Shown in pieces: positions 33,254-37,332 of a DNA stretch of 37,332 nt (within the stretch, counting starts at the first letter, position 1; each line of letters begins with the position of its first letter). Under the pieces are notes generated by a model, which worked only from the letters and a program-made list of their open reading frames with translations, was not told where the DNA came from and searched no databases. A program made the translations under genes and the position numbers. The DNA comes from Sporosarcina sp. (lineage in GTDB: Bacteria > Bacillota > Bacilli > Bacillales_A > Planococcaceae): positions 1 through 37,332 of the forward strand of contig NZ_JARICI010000088.1 of assembly GCF_029257255.1 (NCBI RefSeq), given 5' to 3'.

Positions 33254-33258
33254 TTAAG

Positions 33259-33293
33259 AAAGGAAATAGCTTATTCAAGCTGTTTCCTTTTTT
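33259..33293. terminator. Shared terminator between ysdB and ysdA
   Basis: AAAGGAAA(T)AGCTT and AAGCT(G)TTTCCTTT form a stem with a 4-nt loop and one mismatch, followed by TTTTTT on the plus strand. Confidence 0.85.
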
Positions 33294-33582
33294 AATATGT
33301 GATGGCACTTGGCATCCGAACACCTAAAGCAGCAAGTATAAGGACAATATCAGCCATTGCCAGCAGTAAGAAACCGATTCGAAATCCAGTCTTTCTCGTC
33401 TTATGGCGGAAAACTTGCATTCCTAAATACGAACCGATGCCCCCGCCTAGTATTGCGAGCAGCCAAAGATTGCGTTCAGGAACTCGTTGCCTTTTCTTCT
33501 TTGCCTGATTCTTATCGTAGCCCATCGATGCAAATGCCCAAACAGATAGGATTGCCATATAAATCATCAGTGTCTGCGCCAA
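33292..33582 (-). CDS. ysdA: DUF1294 membrane protein YsdA
   Basis: 96 residues from the chosen start, near the 89 of B. subtilis YsdA. Three hydrophobic segments and the family motifs are present: GYDKNQAKKKRQRVPERNLW, then LGGGIGSYLGMQVFRHKTRK. The function is unknown. The open frame begins at 33639, but AAGGAG is followed 8 nt later by TTG at 33580-33582, which gives the expected length. It is the last gene of the infC-rpmI-rplT-ysdA cluster, as in Bacillus. Confidence 0.88.
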   Translation of the reverse strand: MAQTLMIYMAILSVWAFASMGYDKNQAKKKRQRVPERNLWLLAILGGGIGSYLGMQVFRHKTRKTGFRIGFLLLAMADIVLILAALGVRMPSAITY

Positions 33583-33660
33583 GTGATTCACTCCTTCATA
33601 CGAAAAAACCGCTGTCGTTTCATATAAGAATGAAAACAACAGCGGAAATTTTAGTTCATC

Positions 33661-34020
33661 TTATTTTGCAACCGATTTTTTTGCAGTTTCTGCAAGTTGT
33701 GCAAATGCTTGTGCATCTGTAACAGCTAGATCTGCAAGCATTTTACGGTTAACATCGATGCCAGCTACTTTCAAGCCGTGCATTAATGTGCTGTATGAAA
33801 GACCATTCATACGTGCAGCCGCGTTGATACGTGTAATCCATAGTTTACGGAAATCACGTTTCTTTTGACGACGATCACGGTATGCATAGTTATAAGATTT
33901 CATTACCTGTTGGTTAGCAACCTTATAAAGTCTATGTTTTGAACCAAAGTAGCCTTTTGCTAATTTCAATACTCGTTTATGACGCTTGCGCGTGACTGTT
34001 CCACCTTTTACGCGTGGCAT
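33661..34020 (-). CDS. rplT: 50S ribosomal protein L20
   Basis: 119 residues, the standard length. The basic N terminus [23 protein letters not shown] and the C-terminal [21 protein letters not shown] are diagnostic. It is an early assembly protein of the large subunit. In Bacillus it also represses its own operon by binding the infC leader and favouring premature termination; the leader here has the needed parts. GGAGG precedes the ATG. Confidence 0.99.
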   Translation of the reverse strand: MPRVKGGTVTRKRHKRVLKLAKGYFGSKHRLYKVANQQVMKSYNYAYRDRRQKKRDFRKLWITRINAAARMNGLSYSTLMHGLKVAGIDVNRKMLADLAVTDAQAFAQLAETAKKSVAK

Positions 34021-34087
34021 AGTGCATTACCTCCTGCTTATCTTGTAAGTGTGTGTTGATAGAATTCGTTACCGAGTTCTACCGGTA

Positions 34088-34288
34088 TTACTTCATGTTT
34101 GTTAGCATTTCACGAATACGCTTGTAATCGCCTGAAGAAACTAGTGAAGACTTACGTAGGTGACGTTTAGCCTTCGTAGACTTGTTAGCAAAAAGGTGAC
34201 TTGTGTAAGCACGGCCACGCTTTAATTTACCAGATCCAGTTTTTTTGAAACGTTTCGCGGAACCGCGGTGAGTTTTCATTTTTGGCAT
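34088..34288 (-). CDS. rpmI: 50S ribosomal protein L35
   Basis: 66 residues, the standard length. [20 protein letters not shown] is the family signature, and the protein is highly basic throughout. It lies between infC and rplT with gaps of 26 and 67 nt. AGGAGG lies before the ATG. Confidence 0.99.
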   Translation of the reverse strand: MPKMKTHRGSAKRFKKTGSGKLKRGRAYTSHLFANKSTKAKRHLRKSSLVSSGDYKRIREMLTNMK

Positions 34289-34314
34289 GTTCTGTTCCTC
34301 CTAAATTGTTCGTG

Positions 34315-34833
34315 TTACTGTTTCTCGGCAAGCGGTGCAAGTATTAAGAACATGCTCCGACCTTCCATTTTTGGTTTTACTTCAACAGTTGCGACTTCTT
34401 TGCATGCTTCTGCAAAGCGATCGAGCACTCGTTGACCGATTTCTTTGTGCGTAATTGCACGTCCACGGAAACGAATTGAAGCTTTTACCTTATCCCCATT
34501 TTCTAGGAATTTAACTCCATTACGAAGTTTCGTTTGGAAATCGTGTTCATCAATTGTCGGGCTGAGCCGAACTTCTTTCATATTGATGATCTTCTGATTT
34601 TTACGAACTTCACGCTCTTTCTTTTGCAGTTCGAACTTGAACTTTCCATAGTCCATAACACGAGCTACTGGGGGCTTCGCTTGTGGAGCGACAAGAACAA
34701 GGTCCAGGTTCACTCGAGCAGCAATTTCTAAAGCTTCATTACGTGTTTTGATACCAAGCTGCTCGCCATTGTGATCAATTAAGCGAAGCTCTCTTGCTCG
34801 GATACCGTCATTTACGTACATGTCTTTGCTAAT
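34315..34833 (-). CDS. infC: Translation initiation factor IF-3, ATT start
   Basis: 172 residues from the proposed start. The N-terminal domain begins [18 protein letters not shown] and includes [23 protein letters not shown] Lys-rich linker ([14 protein letters not shown]) and the C-terminal domain ([28 protein letters not shown]) follow. IF-3 binds the 30S subunit and checks the start codon. The longest frame has an ATG at 34869 without a ribosome binding site. The perfect site GGAGGTG (34841-34847) is followed 7 nt later by ATT at 34831-34833, directly before SKDM. An ATT/AUU start for infC is known in E. coli, where it lets IF-3 regulate itself. Confidence 0.95.
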   Translation of the reverse strand: MSKDMYVNDGIRARELRLIDHNGEQLGIKTRNEALEIAARVNLDLVLVAPQAKPPVARVMDYGKFKFELQKKEREVRKNQKIINMKEVRLSPTIDEHDFQTKLRNGVKFLENGDKVKASIRFRGRAITHKEIGQRVLDRFAEACKEVATVEVKPKMEGRSMFLILAPLAEKQ

Positions 34834-34926
34834 AGTAATCCACCTCCGAATATTGTCTCGTGAATACACGTTTTGGGTATGTCGAACAATTCGACTTTAG
34901 GTTCCCATAGGTCCATCCATTTTACG

Positions 34927-35057
34927 AAATAAAAAAAGTAGACAAATGATATTTGTCTACCCGCGTAAGTAATCTATGCAAATCTGCATAGTAATTCACT
35001 TATGTGCCAACCTGTCAACAACTTCATTGCGTCGAGTAGGTGAGAAGCGGGTAGCCT
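34927..35057 (-). promoter_or_regulatory. L20-type leader of infC with terminator and antiterminator
   Basis: On the minus strand a leader terminator (stem GTAGACAAAT / ATTTGTCTAC, 34938-34960) is followed by TTTTTTTATTT. GCGGGTAG formed by 34957-34964 is perfectly complementary to CTACCCGC formed by 35047-35054, so an 8-bp long-range antiterminator pairing would open the terminator. A further hairpin CTATGCA / TGCATAG lies between (34974-34991). The arrangement fits the L20 autoregulatory leader of Bacillales. The stretch 34834-34926 holds only the remaining leader and ribosome binding site. Confidence 0.85.
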
Positions 35058-35095
35058 CTTCTTATACCACAAACTGTATTCAGTTAACCTTATTT

Positions 35096-35124
35096 ACTTT
35101 ATCATGATTTGTGCTGAGTGTCAA
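35096..35124 (-). promoter_or_regulatory. Proximal promoter of infC
   Basis: On the minus strand a perfect -35 TTGACA (35124-35119), 17-bp spacer, -10 TAAAGT (35101-35096). The RNA start would lie just upstream of the leader structure. Confidence 0.7.
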
Positions 35125-35185
35125 CAATAACAAACTTCTCAATTGCTGGATTCACTTTTTACGTTTGATTTAAATCAACTTTATT

Positions 35186-35214
35186 AGTATACCGCACTAT
35201 TTAAAGTTTAGCAA
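35186..35214 (-). promoter_or_regulatory. Distal promoter of infC
   Basis: On the minus strand -35 TTGCTA (35214-35209), 17-bp spacer, -10 TATACT (35191-35186). It is about 90 bp upstream of the proximal promoter, suggesting tandem promoters. Confidence 0.5.
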
Positions 35215-35242
35215 CTATTTTATAAAATCTTCCCTAACAGCG

Positions 35243-35274
35243 AAAGTGTGCAGCTATAAATAGCTGCACACTTT
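35243..35274 (-). terminator. Hairpin after thrS, probable terminator
   Basis: AAAGTGTGCAGCTA and TAGCTGCACACTTT form a perfect 14-bp stem with a 4-nt loop. Only three T residues follow on the minus strand, so termination may be partial. Confidence 0.7.
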
Positions 35275-35297
35275 ACCTCAGTAGAGTTTTTATTCGC

Positions 35298-37229
35298 TTA
35301 TTTCTTAACGTCTTCTTTAATCATTTCCAAAAACGAATCAAACAGCATAACTTCAGATTTTTGTTCACCGTACTTACGGACGTTTACTTCTCCTGCTTCG
35401 ACTTCTTTATCCCCAAGAACAAGCATGTAAGGTACTTTTTGAACTTGCGCTTCACGGATTTTGTAACCAAGTTTTTCATCACGGCTATCTACATCAACAC
35501 GGAAACCTGAAAGCGTTAATTTCTCTTTCACTTGCTCAGCGTAATCGTAATGCACATCAGGTGAAACTGGAATCACTTCTACTTGAATTGGTGCCAACCA
35601 TGTCGGGAATGCACCTTTGTATTCTTCAATTAAGAAAGCCACAAAACGCTCCATTGTCGAAACGACACCGCGGTGAATGACCACTGGACGATGTTGTTTT
35701 CCATCCTCACCGATATATGTTAAATCAAAGCGTTCAGGAAGAAGAAAGTCAAGCTGTGCAGTAGAAAGAGTTTCTTCCATTCCGATTGCTGTCTTTACCT
35801 GTACATCAAGTTTCGGTCCATAGAAAGCTGCCTCGCCTTCTACTTCTGTATATGGAAGTTCCAGCTCATCCATGGCTTCCTTGAGCATAAACTGTGCACG
35901 TTCCCACATTTCATCGTCATCAAAGTATTTTTCCGTATCAGCAGGATCACGATATGATAAACGGAACGAATAGTCTTTTATATTAAAGTCTTTATAAACT
36001 TCAATAATTAATAAAATTACACGTTTCAATTCTTCTTTAATCTGATCAGGTCGCACAAAAATATGCGCATCGTTCAATGTCATACCACGTACCCGCTGAA
36101 GACCTGAGAGAGCTCCCGACATTTCATATCGGTGCATTGTGCCAAGCTCTGCAATACGGAGAGGTAAGTTACGATAAGAGTGAATACCATTTTTATAGAT
36201 CATCATGTGGTGCGGACAATTCATCGGCCGCAGGACTAAATCTTCGTTATCCATGCTCATTATCGGGAACATGCCGTCTTGATAGTGATCCAAGTGTCCT
36301 GAAGTCTTATATAATTCCAAGCTTCCCAGCACAGGAGTGTAAACGTGCTGATAACCTAGTCTCTCTTCTTTATCGACGATGTATCGTTCAACAACACGGC
36401 GAATCGTTGCACCCTTCGGTAGCCATAGAGGTAAACCTTGTCCGACCTTTTGAGAGTTAGTGAAAAGATTAAGTTCTTTACCGATCTTCCGGTGATCCCG
36501 TTCTTTCGCTTCTTCCAATAAACGCAAATGCTCTTTCAGCTCATCTTTCTTGAAGAACGCTGTACCGTAAATACGCTGGAGCATTTTATTGTCTGAGTTT
36601 CCTCTCCAATAAGCACCTGCGATACTAAGCAATTTGAATTCTTTCAACTTGCCAGTGGCCGGTACGTGAATGCCGCGACATAAGTCGAAAAATTCACCTT
36701 GTTCATAGATTGAGACTTGTTCACCTTCAGGAATCGCTTGAAGAAGTTCTAGTTTGTACTCATCATCAATTTCTTTAAAGCGTCTTTCTGCTTCTTCACG
36801 GGAAACGTCATGACGGATAACCGGGAAGTTTTCACCGATAATACGCTTCATTTCTTTTTCCAACTCAGGTAAATCTTCAGCAGTGATCGGTGTAGGTGAG
36901 TCGATATCATAATAAAATCCGTTTTGAATAACCGGACCAATTCCTAATTTCGCATCGGGGAATTTACGTTTAACAGCCTGTGCTAACAAGTGAGCCGTGC
37001 TGTGTCGTAGGATTTCCAAAGCTTCATCGGAAGTCGGAGTAATAATACTGATCTCCCCGTCTTCATGAATCGGTGTTTTTAAGTCGATCAACTGATCTCC
37101 GATTTTTCCTGCCAGAGCGCTTTTACGTAGCCCCGGACTAATAGATCCAGCAATGTCTTCAGTTGTTGTGCCGTTCGGAAACTCTTTTACTGCTCCATCT
37201 GGAAATGTTAAATGAATGTTTTCTGCCAT
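35298..37229 (-). CDS. thrS: Threonine-tRNA ligase
   Basis: 643 residues, full length. It charges tRNA-Thr and edits mischarged Ser-tRNA. The TGS domain is at about 1-63, and the editing domain has His76 and His80 (RHSTAHLL), Cys184 and His188 (DLCRGIHVP). The class II catalytic core has Cys338 as zinc ligand ([11 protein letters not shown]) and motif 2 in [15 protein letters not shown], and the anticodon-binding domain covers about 540-643. The ATG is preceded by AAAGGGAG. A T-box leader controls it. It is followed by a hairpin and then the infC operon, the usual order in Bacillus. Confidence 0.98.
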   Translation of the reverse strand: MAENIHLTFPDGAVKEFPNGTTTEDIAGSISPGLRKSALAGKIGDQLIDLKTPIHEDGEISIITPTSDEALEILRHSTAHLLAQAVKRKFPDAKLGIGPVIQNGFYYDIDSPTPITAEDLPELEKEMKRIIGENFPVIRHDVSREEAERRFKEIDDEYKLELLQAIPEGEQVSIYEQGEFFDLCRGIHVPATGKLKEFKLLSIAGAYWRGNSDNKMLQRIYGTAFFKKDELKEHLRLLEEAKERDHRKIGKELNLFTNSQKVGQGLPLWLPKGATIRRVVERYIVDKEERLGYQHVYTPVLGSLELYKTSGHLDHYQDGMFPIMSMDNEDLVLRPMNCPHHMMIYKNGIHSYRNLPLRIAELGTMHRYEMSGALSGLQRVRGMTLNDAHIFVRPDQIKEELKRVILLIIEVYKDFNIKDYSFRLSYRDPADTEKYFDDDEMWERAQFMLKEAMDELELPYTEVEGEAAFYGPKLDVQVKTAIGMEETLSTAQLDFLLPERFDLTYIGEDGKQHRPVVIHRGVVSTMERFVAFLIEEYKGAFPTWLAPIQVEVIPVSPDVHYDYAEQVKEKLTLSGFRVDVDSRDEKLGYKIREAQVQKVPYMLVLGDKEVEAGEVNVRKYGEQKSEVMLFDSFLEMIKEDVKK

Positions 37230-37271
37230 TTGTATGACTCCCTTTCTTATTGAAAACTAAAAAATTGAACG

Positions 37272-37332
37272 CAAAAAAGCCTCATCCCTAAAGGGACGAG
37301 GCTTGAGCTCGTGGTTCCACCCTTCTTCCTTC
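37272..37332 (-). promoter_or_regulatory. T-box leader of thrS (5' part outside window)
   Basis: On the minus strand the conserved T-box core GGGTGGAACCACG (about 37310-37322) is followed by a terminator: AAGCCTCGTCCC paired with GGGATGAGGCTT (37277-37304), then TTTTTTG. The base after TGG is A, which predicts a tRNA-Thr with U as discriminator base. Uncharged tRNA-Thr would stabilise the antiterminator and switch thrS on. The specifier stem lies beyond the window. Confidence 0.95.

Noticed and set aside
33357..33722. 121-codon plus-strand frame antisense to ysdA and the end of rplT
   Set aside because: It is a shadow of conserved genes; no ribosome binding site and no family resemblance.
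1..37332. CRISPR arrays, tRNA or rRNA genes, prophage or defence islands
   Set aside because: No regularly spaced repeats, no cloverleaf sequences and no phage, nuclease or restriction genes were recognised on reading both strands.

Overview
The window looks like chromosome from a low-GC Gram-positive bacterium of the order Bacillales, most likely family Planococcaceae (Sporosarcina-like). The evidence is gene order and content: thrS-infC-rpmI-rplT-ysdA next to a convergent ysdB, a pstSCA operon with two pstB genes, lipoproteins with Bacillus-type lipoboxes, strong AGGAGG ribosome binding sites, frequent TTG starts, PerR/Fur/PhoP/SigW-type sites, and a T-box and an L20 leader. The genus is an inference. 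No tRNA, rRNA, CRISPR array, prophage or transposase gene was seen.

Layout. 1-761 is the 5' part of cydA (cytochrome bd oxidase), followed by a small lipoprotein gene. 1.7-7.0 kb holds katA behind a PerR-like box, a DUF368 membrane protein, a PdaC-like peptidoglycan deacetylase and trhO with a structured leader. 7.1-12.9 kb is a Fur-controlled siderophore region, all on the minus strand: an AraC regulator, a FeuA-type binding lipoprotein, two FecCD permeases, an esterase and an ATPase. 13.0-18.3 kb is phosphate acquisition: a PhoP-like response regulator (no PhoR beside it), then pstS-pstC-pstA-pstB-pstB behind an 11-bp-periodic PhoP box. A serpin lipoprotein gene is transcribed divergently from the regulator.

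19.7-25.4 kb is the most accessory-looking stretch. It has a 227-nt element made of nested hairpins, a YfmJ/CurA-like reductase behind dyad operators, and a DUF488 gene split by an AT-rich insertion of about 344 bp that carries its own small two-helix membrane protein gene. It then has a GmhB-like phosphatase, an acetyltransferase, a LURP-one-related protein, a ferredoxin-NADP reductase and a small DUF6509-like protein. 25.4-32.8 kb has an M3 oligopeptidase, a membrane diguanylate cyclase whose true start is probably CTG, fhs with a YogA-like dehydrogenase, an XRE regulator and a dimeric-type dUTPase. 32.8-37.3 kb is the conserved block ysdB (SigW promoter), ysdA, rplT, rpmI, infC (ATT start, L20 leader) and thrS (T-box leader, cut by the window end).

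Several starts were moved from the longest reading frame to the codon that sits behind a ribosome binding site; these are stated gene by gene. The items most worth a second look are the split DUF488 gene with its cargo, the multi-hairpin element, the trhO leader and the serpin beside PhoP.
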